64,000 bases of DNA. It comes from Rhizobium sp. AQ_MP. Lineage in GTDB: Bacteria > Pseudomonadota > Alphaproteobacteria > Rhizobiales > Rhizobiaceae. A program made the position numbers and the translations under genes. The stretch is taken from positions 248,001-312,000 of the forward strand of contig NZ_JACJVI010000002.1 of NCBI RefSeq assembly GCF_014237835.1, given 5' to 3'. Of the stretch, positions 51,924-61,388 are shown piece by piece. The first letter of the stretch is position 1. Every line of letters begins with the position of its first letter. Under the pieces are notes generated by a model, which made no database searches, was not told where the DNA came from, and was given only the letters and a program-made list of their open reading frames with translations.

Positions 51924-51947
51924 CGGGAGGGCGATAAAGCCCTCCCG
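51924..51947. promoter_or_regulatory. intercistronic hairpin
   Basis: CGGGAGGGC (51924-51932) and GCCCTCCCG (51939-51947) form a perfect 9-bp stem between the binding-protein gene and the serine hydrolase gene. There is no T run on the minus strand. Such hairpins stabilise the upstream mRNA and cause binding-protein excess. Confidence 0.6.
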
Positions 51948-51976
51948 TTTCGACGGTCTTCAAATGTGGATCGGAG

Positions 51977-53017
51977 TTACTTCTGAACTTCGGTCCAGAT
52001 CTTGGTGTAGAGTTCCTGCACCGCCGGTTCGCAGGTCAGCAGGAATTCGCCGGCCTTTTCGAACTCAGCCGGAATGACGAGCTCCGGCGCGTCCTTCATC
52101 GCCGGGTCCATGAACTGCTCCGAACCCTTGATGCCGTTGGCATACTTGGCGAAATTCGAGATCAGCGCGGCGTTTTCCGGCGCCATGATGAAGTTCAGGA
52201 AGGCCTTGGCGTTATCGGGATTCTTCGCATCCTTGAGGATGACCGCGCTGTCCATGAAGATGGGGAAGCCTTCCTTGGGATAGCCGAACTTGACGTCCGG
52301 GTTCTGGATGCGTGAGCGCATGATGGCGCCATTCCAGTAGTAGACGCCCGCGTAGTCGCCGGTCGGGAGCTTGTCGGTGACGCTGTAGTCCATGGCGAGC
52401 CACTTGGACTTGGCTTCCACGAGCTTATCGCGCACCTTGACCAGCACTTCCTTGTCCGTGGTGCACCAGCTGCCGCCAAAATACTTGATGGTGGCGAAGA
52501 GCACGTCGTTCATTTCCGGAGTGACGTTGATCTTGCCGACCAGTTCTTCCGGCGGGTCGAGGAAAATGGCCGAGGTGTTCAGGTCGCCCTTGTAGAACTT
52601 GGTGTTGACGCCGATGCCGGTGACACCCCACTGCCACGGAACCGAATAACGACGGCCGGGATCCCAGTCGACATTGGTCCAGCGCTCATCGACATGCTTG
52701 AAATTCTCCATCTGGTCCGGACGGGCTTCAAGCAGCAGGCCCTCATTGATCCAGATCGGCATGTAGTTGGCCGAGGGCATGACGATGTCGAAGCCGTGGC
52801 CGCCGGCGCGGACCTTGGCGAGTGCGGTGTCGTTGGAATCATAGTCGGTTACGGTGACCTTGACGCCGAACTGTTCCTCGAACTTCTTGATCAGTTCGGG
52901 GCTCGTGTAGTCACCCCAGTTGTAGATGTTGAGTTCGCCCGCGGCCGATGCCGCGCCTGCCAAACCCAGCACCGAGATGGCGGCGATGGCCGTGGTCGTC
53001 ATCCATTTTCTTGTCAT
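51977..53017 (-). CDS. polyamine-type ABC substrate-binding protein (PotD/PotF-like)
   Basis: 346 residues. A Sec signal peptide (about 1-25, cleavage after ASA) precedes NIYNWGDYTSPELIKKFEEQFGVKV, a signature of spermidine/putrescine-binding proteins. The ligand pocket segments NSNDTALAK-like DSNDTALAKVRAGGHGFDIV and YYWNGAIM are present. It heads a minus-strand run after two permeases and an ATPase. Substrate probably a polyamine or amidated amine, given amidohydrolase, amidase and peptidase neighbours. Confidence 0.9.
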   Translation of the reverse strand: MTRKWMTTTAIAAISVLGLAGAASAAGELNIYNWGDYTSPELIKKFEEQFGVKVTVTDYDSNDTALAKVRAGGHGFDIVMPSANYMPIWINEGLLLEARPDQMENFKHVDERWTNVDWDPGRRYSVPWQWGVTGIGVNTKFYKGDLNTSAIFLDPPEELVGKINVTPEMNDVLFATIKYFGGSWCTTDKEVLVKVRDKLVEAKSKWLAMDYSVTDKLPTGDYAGVYYWNGAIMRSRIQNPDVKFGYPKEGFPIFMDSAVILKDAKNPDNAKAFLNFIMAPENAALISNFAKYANGIKGSEQFMDPAMKDAPELVIPAEFEKAGEFLLTCEPAVQELYTKIWTEVQK

Positions 53018-53042
53018 TTCCGTTCCTCTCTGTTGGTTGCTT

Positions 53043-53852
53043 TTATGCTTGCGGCTTGCGCCGGTTGATGAAGAAGAAGATCACGATCAGCACCGTGGAT
53101 GCCGCGAGGAAGATCGTCGCGATGGCGTTGATCTCCGGCGTCGTTTCACGACGGATCTGACCGAGCATGTAGGTGGGCAGGGTGTCCTGGCCGCCGGATT
53201 TGACGAATTCGGTGATGACGACGTCATCGAGCGAAATCACGAAGGCGAGCATGAAGCCGGCGATGATGGCGGGCCGCAGAAGCGGCAGCGTTACAAAGCG
53301 GAATGTCTGCCAAGGCGTGGCATAGAGGTCGGCCGCCGCCCGCTCCAGCGTCAGGTCCATGCTTTCGAGCCGCGCCCGCACCGGCAGATAGGCGAAAGGA
53401 ATGCAGAAGGCCGTATGGGCCATGATGAGGTAGCCGAGGCCGGAATACCCGGTCCAGACCTTGATGCGCGAGAAGACGATCAGGAGTGCAACGGCGGTGA
53501 CGATTTCCGGGATCATCAGCGGCTGGTTGATGATGGCGTATTTCGCCGTCAGGCCGCGATAGGGCTCGGTGCGGGTGGTGGCAAGTGCTGCCATGGTGGC
53601 GGTCACCGTTGCCAGACCGGCGGCCCAGAGCGCGATGACCACGGATCGAAGTGCTGCCTCCTGCACGGCACCGTTCTGGAAGGCGGCAGCAAACCAGCGC
53701 AGTGAAAAGCCGCCCCAAGTGGCCAGCGAATCGTTGGCGTTGAACGAATAGGCGACGAGTGTCGCGATCGGCAGATAGAGCGAGAAGAAGGTGAAGAGCG
53801 CGATCAGCCCAAAGCCCGGTTGCGAGCGGATGTCGAAGCGACGTTCAGCCAT
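53043..53852 (-). CDS. polyamine-type ABC permease, PotC/PotI-like
   Basis: 269 residues; start at 53852 (GGGGGTG upstream; an earlier start would overlap further into the other permease). About six membrane helices, EAA motif ERAAADLYATPWQTFRFVTLPLL and the ISLDDVVITEFV segment. The start overlaps the upstream permease by 8 bases. It partners 53845-54768. Confidence 0.92.
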   Translation of the reverse strand: MAERRFDIRSQPGFGLIALFTFFSLYLPIATLVAYSFNANDSLATWGGFSLRWFAAAFQNGAVQEAALRSVVIALWAAGLATVTATMAALATTRTEPYRGLTAKYAIINQPLMIPEIVTAVALLIVFSRIKVWTGYSGLGYLIMAHTAFCIPFAYLPVRARLESMDLTLERAAADLYATPWQTFRFVTLPLLRPAIIAGFMLAFVISLDDVVITEFVKSGGQDTLPTYMLGQIRRETTPEINAIATIFLAASTVLIVIFFFINRRKPQA

Positions 53853-54768
53853 GACGCACCCCCGACTTCGCAGCGTTGCGGACATAGAAGAGCAGGGCAA
53901 TCATGACGAGCGCCATCAGTGTAATCGACATCGCAGCGCCGAGCGGCCAGTTGCGGCCGGCCCCGAACTGCAGTTCGATGAGGTTGCCGAGCATCAGGTT
54001 CTTGCCGCCACCGAGAACACGCGGAATGACGTAGGCGCCGAGCGAGGGGATGAAGACCAGGATTGAACCGGCGATCAGGCCGGGCTTCACCAGCGGAATG
54101 ATGATACGCCAGAGCACCTGAAGGCGGTTGGCATAGAGGTCGTATCCCGCTTCCACGAGACGGAAGTCGAGCTTCTCGATCGAGGCATAGAGCGGTAGCA
54201 CCATCAGCGGCAGATAGACATAGGTCATGCCGAGCAAGGTGGCCGTGTCGGTGTAGATGATCTGCAGGGGCGTATCGATGATGCCAAGCCAGATCAGGAT
54301 GTTGTTGAGAATACCCTCGTTGCGGATGACCTGCTGCATGGCGAAGGTGCGGATCAGGAGGTTGGTCCAGAAGGGAATGGTGATCAGGAAGACCCAGATT
54401 TCCCGGGTGCGCGCGGGTCGCGTGGCGATGAAGTAGGCCGTCGGGAAGCCGAGGATCAGGGTGAAGATGGTGGTCTGGAGCGACAGTTTGATCGAGCGCC
54501 AGAAGATCGCGAGATGGGCATCGGCGATGCCCAGCGTGTCGTCGAAGATGTCCCGCTGCAGGAAGACCGAGGTCCAGCCTTCGAGCGAGAAGGTACCGAA
54601 CTTGACGTCGCCGTAATCGCCCTTCGCGAGGAAGGAATAAAGGACCATGACGAACAAGGGGCCGACAGCGGCAACGAAGATGATCAGGAGCGCCGGGAGG
54701 CTGAGCAGCCATCGGTTTCGGACATCGCGCGATCGGGCAGTCTCGGGAGCCGTTTTCATCGCGCTCAT
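53845..54768 (-). CDS. polyamine-type ABC permease, PotB/PotH-like
   Basis: 307 residues from ATG 54768, with GAGGGA upstream; TTG 54774 is possible. Six membrane helices and EAA motif EAGYDLYANRLQVLWRIIIPLV. The FPTAYFIATRPARTREIWVFLIT segment is typical of PotB/H. Its start closely follows the ATPase stop, so the transporter genes are tightly coupled. Confidence 0.92.
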   Translation of the reverse strand: MSAMKTAPETARSRDVRNRWLLSLPALLIIFVAAVGPLFVMVLYSFLAKGDYGDVKFGTFSLEGWTSVFLQRDIFDDTLGIADAHLAIFWRSIKLSLQTTIFTLILGFPTAYFIATRPARTREIWVFLITIPFWTNLLIRTFAMQQVIRNEGILNNILIWLGIIDTPLQIIYTDTATLLGMTYVYLPLMVLPLYASIEKLDFRLVEAGYDLYANRLQVLWRIIIPLVKPGLIAGSILVFIPSLGAYVIPRVLGGGKNLMLGNLIELQFGAGRNWPLGAAMSITLMALVMIALLFYVRNAAKSGVRHG

Positions 54769-54770
54769 GG

Positions 54771-55871
54771 TCAATCCCTCAGGATCTGCGCGACATCGTC
54801 GCTGACCAGGATGCCGACGGACTGGCCTTCAGCCACCCCGCAGCTGCCACTTCGACTGTTCTGCTGACGAACGCTGAAGAGCGATCCTCCTTCGAGACGG
54901 ACGTTAATGGTCGTATCGGTGCCGAGATAGACGACGTTTTCGACCGTGCCTTTCAGCGTTGCCGCATCCGTCGGCTCAACGATGGCCGCATGCTCCGGAC
55001 GGATGACGATCGTGACCTTGCCTGAGGGCGTGGTGTTCTCCGGGAAGGTGGCGGGGATCTCCCGGCCCGAGCGCAGCCGCACTTTCGCTCGGTCGCTCTG
55101 GACCGAGGCGACTTCGACTTCCAAGAAATTGGTTTCTCCGATGAAGTCGGCGACAAAGCGTTCGGCCGGGCGATCATAGATGTCCCAGGGCGAGCCGACC
55201 TGGCGAAGGCTGCCCGTCGACATGACCGCGATGCGGTCCGACATGGTGAGCGCCTCTTCCTGGTCGTGGGTGACAAAGATGAAGGTGATGCCGGTTTCCG
55301 CCTGCACGCGCTTCAGCTCGATCTGCATTTCCTTGCGCAGCTTGTAGTCGAGCGCCGACAGAGGTTCGTCGAGGAGCAGCACCTTCGGCTTCGGGGCCAG
55401 CGCGCGGGCAAGCGCCACGCGCTGCTGCTGGCCGCCGGAGATCTGGCTCACCTGCCGGTCGCGCATCTTGGTCATATGCACGAGTTCCAGCATCTCGGCG
55501 ACACGCGCCTCGATCTCGGCCTTCGGCTTGCCCAGCATCTTGAGGCCAAAGCCGATGTTTTCGGCAACCGTCATATGCGGGAAAAGCGCGTAGGACTGGA
55601 AGACCGTGTTGACCGGTCGCTTGAAGGGCGGGAGCGGGGCGATGTCCTCGCCATGCAGGAGTATTTCGCCAGTGGTCGGGAAATCGAAACCGGCGATCAG
55701 TCGAAGCAGCGTGGTCTTGCCGCAGCCGGAGGGACCCAGCAGCGTAAAGAACTCGTTTTCCTTGATCTTGAGGAAGATCCCGTCCAGTGCGGTGACCTTG
55801 TCCTGTCCGGTTCCGTAGACGCGGCTGACGCCGCGGATTTCGATGGCTGCCTTGTCAGATGCGGAAGTCAA
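54771..55871 (-). CDS. polyamine-type ABC ATP-binding protein (PotA/PotG-like)
   Basis: 366 residues. Walker [10 protein letters not shown], signature ISGGQQQRV (Ile for Leu), Walker [13 protein letters not shown], and a C-terminal TOBE domain (about 275-355). It is the first gene of the transporter operon and faces the amidase gene across a 433-base gap. Together with the binding protein and two permeases it forms a complete importer. Confidence 0.92.
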   Translation of the reverse strand: MTSASDKAAIEIRGVSRVYGTGQDKVTALDGIFLKIKENEFFTLLGPSGCGKTTLLRLIAGFDFPTTGEILLHGEDIAPLPPFKRPVNTVFQSYALFPHMTVAENIGFGLKMLGKPKAEIEARVAEMLELVHMTKMRDRQVSQISGGQQQRVALARALAPKPKVLLLDEPLSALDYKLRKEMQIELKRVQAETGITFIFVTHDQEEALTMSDRIAVMSTGSLRQVGSPWDIYDRPAERFVADFIGETNFLEVEVASVQSDRAKVRLRSGREIPATFPENTTPSGKVTIVIRPEHAAIVEPTDAATLKGTVENVVYLGTDTTINVRLEGGSLFSVRQQNSRSGSCGVAEGQSVGILVSDDVAQILRD

Positions 55872-56304
55872 GCAGTGCCCCCTGGCGTTCGGTTATGCGC
55901 GATGTGCTTTTGTTGACCCTGTGATCGGCAAGCTTGTCCGGTCGCAGGTTGGCGCAGAGGATGTCACGCAAGTCACGTGCCAGCTTTCAGGCATGCGGAA
56001 GTCTCCCCTTGTGGATCTGCCGTCCAGTCGCCGAATCGGCAGGCGACTTCAGGCATTTGTCCTTTTTCGTCGACGTTCCCGTGATATGGCGATGAGGTTC
56101 GACGTTCCCTGCATCACCTTCTTTTGAGGCATGTTGCCTCTAATTTGGTCGTTTGACCATTTTTATTTTCGACGTCCCCAAAGATTTCCGGAAGCGCATG
56201 GCAGGCCTGCGTCGAGCGCCGGGCATGGCGCTTGACAGGGCAATGTCGGCAAGCCCATCGTTGCCATCCGCCCGATCTCTGCGCCCATTGCAACGGAGCC
56301 CCGC
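55872..56304. other. divergent regulatory gap between ABC and amidase genes
   Basis: 433 bases without a convincing gene. Open readings here are antisense shadows of the amidase start. It contains GAGGCA/TGCCTC (56126-56140) and TGGTC-GTTT-GACCA (56146-56159), both dyads, near an AT-rich stretch (56160-56172). This is where promoters for both flanking units should lie. I see no further structure. Confidence 0.5.
56146..56159. promoter_or_regulatory. candidate GntR-type operator
   Basis: TGGTCGTTTGACCA is a perfect 5-bp inverted repeat with a 4-base centre, similar to TGGT-ACCA sites of FadR/VanR-type GntR regulators. A T-rich tail follows, so a weak terminator or attenuator is an alternative reading. 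No GntR gene is in the window. Confidence 0.4.
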
Positions 56305-57729
56305 GTGTCCGATCCGACTTCCCTGTCCCTGACGAGCCTCCTGAAGGCGCTCGATGACGGCAGTCTTTCTGTCGAGGACGTCATGGTGTCCTTCCTTGAG
56401 AGAATCGACCGCTTCAATCCGAAGATCAATGCCCTCGTCGGTCTGCGCTCCCGCGACAGCCTGATTGCCGAAGCCCGGGCGAAGGACGCGCAGCGACGGG
56501 ACGGCACGGCGCGGGGCGCCCTGCATGGCGTGCCGGTTGCCATCAAGGATCTGAGTGAGGCCAAGGGCATTCTGTGCACCTATGGGTCGCCGCTCTTCCA
56601 CGATTACGTGCCTGATTTCGACGACATCCAGGTCGAGCGCATCCGGGCGGCCGGTGCGATCATCATCGGCAAGACCAACACGCCGGAATGGGGTTTTGGG
56701 TCGCACAGTTACAATCCTGTCTTCGGCGTCACACGCAATCCCTGGGACCTGAGCCGTTCTGCAGGCGGATCAAGCGGCGGGGCAGGGGCAGCCCTTGCCG
56801 CGCGTCTCGTGACGGTCGCTGATGGCAGCGACATGATGGGCTCACTGCGCAATCCTGCTGCCTTCAACAATGTCGTCGGCTTCCGACCGAGCTTCGGACG
56901 CGTGCCCACGCTTCCGGGTCGGGATGCGTATCTCAACCAGCTCGCGACGCTCGGGCCGATGGGACGCTCCGTCGAGGATGTGGTGACGCTTCTCAACGTG
57001 CAGTCCGGTTTCGACCCTCGCGACCCGTCTTCTTTCGAAAGTCCTGCCGTTGCTCTCGATCCCGCCATCGTCGCCAAGGGCGGTCGCATCGGCTGGCTCG
57101 GCGACTTCGGCGGCCATCTGCCCTTTGAAGCAGGCGTGCTTGAGCTGAACGAGAAGGCGCTCGGTGTCTTCGACAAACTCGGTTTTTCTGTTGAGCCTGT
57201 GCGCATCGACTTCGACATGGAACGCCTCTGGTGGGCCTGGACGACGTTGCGCAGCTATTTCACGGCCGGCAGCATGCGGGATTTCTACGAAGACCCCGGC
57301 CGGCGTGGTTCGCTGAAGCCGGAGATCCTCTACGAGGTGCGTTCGGGGCTGCGCATCCAGGCGGCTGATATCTACGAGGCCTCTGCCGTCCGCACGGCCT
57401 GGTATCAGGCGCTCGCGAAGATCTTCGAGACCTTCGATTATCTGGTTGCCCCTGCCGCTCAGGTCTTTCCCTTCGATGCCGAGATCCCCTGGCCACGCGA
57501 AATTGCGGGCAAACACATGGACACGTACCACCGATGGATGGAGGTGGTGATCGGCCCCAGCATGGCCGGTCTCCCGGTTGCCGCACTGCCGGCGGGGTTC
57601 TCGCCCCACGGTCTGCCCAGCGGCTTCCAGCTGATAGGCAAGCCTCGGGCCGATCAGTCGGTCCTGTCGGTTGCTGCTGCCTATGAGGCGGCGACCGAGT
57701 GGCTCGGCCGGCTTCCTTTGCTTGACTAG
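56305..57729 (+). CDS. amidase signature family enzyme
   Basis: 474 residues. The Ser-cisSer-Lys triad is visible: Lys81 (VPVAIKDLS), the GGSSGG loop (154-159) with the cis-Ser and nucleophile Ser180 in DGSDMMGSLRNPA. Length and motifs match GatA/AmiC-like amidases. Without GatB/GatC neighbours a catabolic amidase is more likely than tRNA amidation. Context: divergent from a polyamine-type importer and upstream of an M19 dipeptidase. Confidence 0.88.
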   Translation: MSDPTSLSLTSLLKALDDGSLSVEDVMVSFLERIDRFNPKINALVGLRSRDSLIAEARAKDAQRRDGTARGALHGVPVAIKDLSEAKGILCTYGSPLFHDYVPDFDDIQVERIRAAGAIIIGKTNTPEWGFGSHSYNPVFGVTRNPWDLSRSAGGSSGGAGAALAARLVTVADGSDMMGSLRNPAAFNNVVGFRPSFGRVPTLPGRDAYLNQLATLGPMGRSVEDVVTLLNVQSGFDPRDPSSFESPAVALDPAIVAKGGRIGWLGDFGGHLPFEAGVLELNEKALGVFDKLGFSVEPVRIDFDMERLWWAWTTLRSYFTAGSMRDFYEDPGRRGSLKPEILYEVRSGLRIQAADIYEASAVRTAWYQALAKIFETFDYLVAPAAQVFPFDAEIPWPREIAGKHMDTYHRWMEVVIGPSMAGLPVAALPAGFSPHGLPSGFQLIGKPRADQSVLSVAAAYEAATEWLGRLPLLD

Positions 57730-57863
57730 CCTGATTGCGGGATAATTGGCCGCGCGGCTTGAAGCGCGACATGATTTGGTCCAACGATTCCGAAACAGTC
57801 GCGGTGTTTCACCTTTCTCCCCGTCCGGGTTCTCGGCCCGGATGACACTTCTGGATTTCCTTC

Positions 57864-58916
57864 ATGAACCTAGTTTTCGACGGCCACAATGACGTCCTCC
57901 TGCGCCTCTGGCGCAGCCGCAACGAGGGCCGCAATCCCGTGGCCGAATTCCGCAACGGCACCAGCGCCGGGCATATCGATGCGCCGCGCGCCAAACGCGG
58001 CGGGCTCGCGGGCGGGCTTTGTGCGATCTACATTCCGTCGCCGCATGACTTCAACCTGCGCGAACCGGATGCCAACGGGCATTACTCCACGCCGCTCGAT
58101 CCGCCACTGGAGCGCATCCCCTCGCTCGACATCGCGCTGCAGATGGCGGCCATTGCGCACCGTCTGGACCAGGACGGCAGCTGGCGGCTGTGCCGAACGA
58201 CCGCAGAGATCCGCAAGGCCATGGCCGATGGCGTCTTTGCGGCCGTCATGCACATGGAAGGCTGCGAAGCGATCGATGCCGACCTCGAAACGCTTGAGGT
58301 GTTCTATGCCGCAGGCCTGCGGTCGCTCGGGCCGGTCTGGAGCCGCAACAACATCTTCGGCCATGGCGTGCCCTTCGCCTATCCGAGCTCACCCGATACC
58401 GGGCCGGGGCTGACGAAAGCCGGCGAAGAGCTGATCCGGGCCTGCAACCGGCTCGGCATCCTGATTGATCTCGCCCATATCACCGAGAAGGGCTTCTGGG
58501 ACGTGGAGCGTCTCAGCGACCAGCCGCTGATCGCCAGCCATTCCAATGTGCATGCCCTGACGCCCGTTGCCCGCAATCTGACCGACCGTCAGATGGCTGC
58601 GATCAAGGCCAGCCATGGTCTGGTCGGCTTGAACTACGCCGTCACCATGCTGCGTCCCGATGGTCGGGACGATGCCGAGACCTCGCTTGCGACAATGGTC
58701 AATCATATCGACTATCTCGTCGATCGCATGGGGATCGATTGCGTGGCACTGGGGTCGGACTTCGACGGTGCGACGATCCCCAATGTCATCGGAGATGCTG
58801 CCGGCAATCAGCGTCTCGTGACGGCGCTCAAGGAGCGCGGCTATGGCCCGTCTGAGCTCGACAAGATCTGCCGCGAGAACTGGTTGCGGGTGCTCGCTTC
58901 CGCCTGGCACGAGTAA
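57864..58916 (+). CDS. membrane dipeptidase, peptidase M19 family
   Basis: 350 residues. FDGHNDVLLRLW (His8, Asp10), MHMEGCEAI (bridging Glu), LIDLAHI and ASHSNVHAL supply the binuclear zinc ligands of the renal-dipeptidase-like M19 family. No signal peptide, so despite the family name it is probably cytoplasmic. It hydrolyses dipeptides, possibly with D-residues. It begins 134 bases after the amidase and probably shares its transcript. Confidence 0.9.
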   Translation: MNLVFDGHNDVLLRLWRSRNEGRNPVAEFRNGTSAGHIDAPRAKRGGLAGGLCAIYIPSPHDFNLREPDANGHYSTPLDPPLERIPSLDIALQMAAIAHRLDQDGSWRLCRTTAEIRKAMADGVFAAVMHMEGCEAIDADLETLEVFYAAGLRSLGPVWSRNNIFGHGVPFAYPSSPDTGPGLTKAGEELIRACNRLGILIDLAHITEKGFWDVERLSDQPLIASHSNVHALTPVARNLTDRQMAAIKASHGLVGLNYAVTMLRPDGRDDAETSLATMVNHIDYLVDRMGIDCVALGSDFDGATIPNVIGDAAGNQRLVTALKERGYGPSELDKICRENWLRVLASAWHE

Positions 58917-58934
58917 GCCAAGGCTTTTCCTTGC

Positions 58935-60128
58935 TCAGGCGACGCGCCGACCGGAGCGCCAGGCCGACTTGACGAAGGGATGGCCGCCCTGGAGGTCGAC
59001 GCGGATCAGATCGGCCTTGAGGCCGGTCTTGATGGCGCCCCGGTCCGGCAGATTGCCCGCGAGCGCCGGTGTGCGTGTGACCATGGCGACCGCGCTTGGC
59101 AGGTCGTAGTCGAGGCCCGGATCGGCCGCGATCATGAAGGCGGCGTCGAGCATCGAGCGTGGCACATAGTCTGAAGCCAGGATATCGACGAGACGTGCGG
59201 CGAGCAGATCACGCACGGCGATGTTGCCGGATTGCGAGCCACCACGCACGAGGTTCGGTGCGCCGGCGACGATGTGCATGCCTGCGGCACGGGCTGCTTC
59301 CGCCGCCTCCATCGAGCAGGGGAATTCCGAGATCGAGACGCCCTCGGCGACACCTTCCTCGATATGGGCGACATCGGTATCGTCGTGGCTCATCAGCGGC
59401 ATGGCGCGCGCGCGGGCAAGGGCGACGATATCAGGCCGTGTCGTCGCGGCGATATGGCTCTTTTCCGCGACCAGAACCTTGATCTTCTCGCGCACGAGCT
59501 CGGGGCTCTCTCCCGTCGATTTGCAGGCGCGGTGGACATAGGCCTCGATGTCGCGGCTCTGGCGGATGCCGGGCAAATGCTCCATGACCGAGATGACGCG
59601 GACGATCTCGCGGTCGATATTCTCGGCCGTCAGTTGCGGGGTCACCGGGTCTGTCAGTTCGCAGCGCAGGTGCACGAGATGTTCGGCCCGCAGCATGGCC
59701 GAGTTTTGAGCCTGCTCCAGCGCCTCGATCATCGGTTTCAGGATTTCGGCGCGCTCCGGATTGTCGGTGGTGGCACCGACACAGAGACTGTCGAAGACGG
59801 TGGTCACGCCGCCGCCGATGATCTGGGCATCATGGGCCAAGGCGGCGCGCATGAAATCCCAGCGCACATGGGCGCGCGGATAGAGGTGCTTCTCGAAATG
59901 GTCGGTGTGGATGTCGACGAGGCCGGGCAGAAGATAGTCGCCGGCAAAATCAAGCGCATCCGCATGGCGTGAGGGGCCTTCGTGGATCTCGACGATCTCA
60001 CCGTTCTCGACCACGACAGAGCCATGCAGCACATGACCCGTTGTCACGACGCGGGCATTTGAGAGGATCAGAGCCTCACCGCGCGCGGCTTCATGGGCTT
60101 CACCCGTCGCATCCGTCTCACGCAGCAT
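58935..60128 (-). CDS. phnM: PhnM-like ribose methylphosphonate triphosphate diphosphatase
   Basis: 397 residues. DIHTDHFEKHLYPR (metal HxD/H), LMSHDDTDVAHIEEG and VRGGSQSGNIAVRDLL are PhnM signatures of the amidohydrolase superfamily. PhnM removes pyrophosphate from alpha-D-ribose 1-methylphosphonate 5-triphosphate in the C-P lyase pathway. No other phn genes are in the window, so it is either an outlying member of a phn cluster elsewhere or has been recruited to another substrate. It converges with the dipeptidase gene. Confidence 0.88.
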   Translation of the reverse strand: MLRETDATGEAHEAARGEALILSNARVVTTGHVLHGSVVVENGEIVEIHEGPSRHADALDFAGDYLLPGLVDIHTDHFEKHLYPRAHVRWDFMRAALAHDAQIIGGGVTTVFDSLCVGATTDNPERAEILKPMIEALEQAQNSAMLRAEHLVHLRCELTDPVTPQLTAENIDREIVRVISVMEHLPGIRQSRDIEAYVHRACKSTGESPELVREKIKVLVAEKSHIAATTRPDIVALARARAMPLMSHDDTDVAHIEEGVAEGVSISEFPCSMEAAEAARAAGMHIVAGAPNLVRGGSQSGNIAVRDLLAARLVDILASDYVPRSMLDAAFMIAADPGLDYDLPSAVAMVTRTPALAGNLPDRGAIKTGLKADLIRVDLQGGHPFVKSAWRSGRRVA

Positions 60129-60212
60129 GTCCGAGCCTCCATCCTGTTTTGTCGACAGGGTCTCTAGGCTTGTTTCATGACGCTTTGGTGTCAGTCAGCA
60201 GGAATGGCGGCT

Positions 60213-61388
60213 TCAGCATAGGAGCTTTACGCAGTCGTCGGCAATCACCTGTTCCTCGTCGGTGGCGATGACCCGGATCTTCACTCGGCTCTCCTCGCGG
60301 GAGATGACGGCTTCGTTGCGGTCATTCGCGTCAGCGTCGAGGAGAAGGCCGAGAAAGCGCAGGCGCTCGATCACCGAGCGGCGGATTGCCGGCTGGTTCT
60401 CGCCGATGCCGGCGGTGAAGACCATCGTGTCGAGGCCCCCGAGGGACGCCGCAAGCCGCGCCACTTCGCCGGCAATCCGGAAGGTGAAGACATCGAGCGC
60501 CTCGCAGGCCTCTTTCGACGGCGTTTCCAGGAGCACCCGGCTGTCGGCGCTGAGGCCGGAGAGGCCAAGCAGGCCGGACTGTTTGTAGATCATCTCCTCG
60601 ACCTGTGTGACGCTCAGCCCATGGGCGTCGATCAGATGGAAGAGCACACCGGGATCTATGGCCCCGCAGCGGGTCGCCATCGGCACGCCGTCGATGGTGG
60701 AAAAGCCCATGGAGGTGTCACGGCTCGAGCCATGTTCAAGGGCGCAGAGGCTGGCGCCGGAGCCAAGATGGGCGACAACGGCGCGACCGCCGGCGGTCTC
60801 GGGTTCCAGCGTTTTCAGGGCGCCGGCGACATAGGCATAGGAGAGACCGTGAAAGCCGTAGCGCTTGACGCCCTTGTCGAACCATTCGCGCGGGATGGCG
60901 AAGCGTCTCACCGTGTCGGACTGGGTCCGGTGAAAGGCGGTGTCGAAGGAGGCGCTCTGGCTGAGGCCCGGTTTCAGCGCGGCAATGGCCCTGATGAGGC
61001 GGAGATTTTGCGGCTGGTGCAGCGGGGCCAGCGTCACCAGACTCTCGATGCCGGCCAGGCTCGTCTCATCGATGTTGACGGCATCGGCGAAGAGATCACC
61101 GCCATGGACGACACGGTGGCCGACAGCCGAAACGGCGTCGAGGTCGTAATGCTCGGAGAGCCAGTCGAAGACCTCTTCCAGCACGTCGTGCAGGAGATCA
61201 TCGGTCTTCGCTACGAGGGGCACGTCGAAGACCTGCGGGCCCTCGATGAGATGGAAGGTCAAAGGCTCGGCGCGGAAGTCGATGAGGCCCTTGCCGATGC
61301 GTCTCGCGCCTTCCGGCTCGCGGGCGAAGATGCCGATCTTCACCGAGGAAGAGCCGGCATTGAAGGTCAGCAGCAGTTTCTGGCTCAT
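60213..61388 (-). CDS. ackA: acetate kinase
   Basis: 391 residues. LLTFNAGSSSVKIGIF, AVGHRVVHGGD (catalytic region) and VAHLGSGASLCALEHGSSRDTSMGFS are the acetate/propionate kinase family motifs. It interconverts acetyl phosphate and acetate. Its start overlaps the upstream phosphotransacetylase gene by 4 bases, so the two work together on acetyl-CoA overflow or on propionyl/butyryl analogues. Confidence 0.93.
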   Translation of the reverse strand: MSQKLLLTFNAGSSSVKIGIFAREPEGARRIGKGLIDFRAEPLTFHLIEGPQVFDVPLVAKTDDLLHDVLEEVFDWLSEHYDLDAVSAVGHRVVHGGDLFADAVNIDETSLAGIESLVTLAPLHQPQNLRLIRAIAALKPGLSQSASFDTAFHRTQSDTVRRFAIPREWFDKGVKRYGFHGLSYAYVAGALKTLEPETAGGRAVVAHLGSGASLCALEHGSSRDTSMGFSTIDGVPMATRCGAIDPGVLFHLIDAHGLSVTQVEEMIYKQSGLLGLSGLSADSRVLLETPSKEACEALDVFTFRIAGEVARLAASLGGLDTMVFTAGIGENQPAIRRSVIERLRFLGLLLDADANDRNEAVISREESRVKIRVIATDEEQVIADDCVKLLC

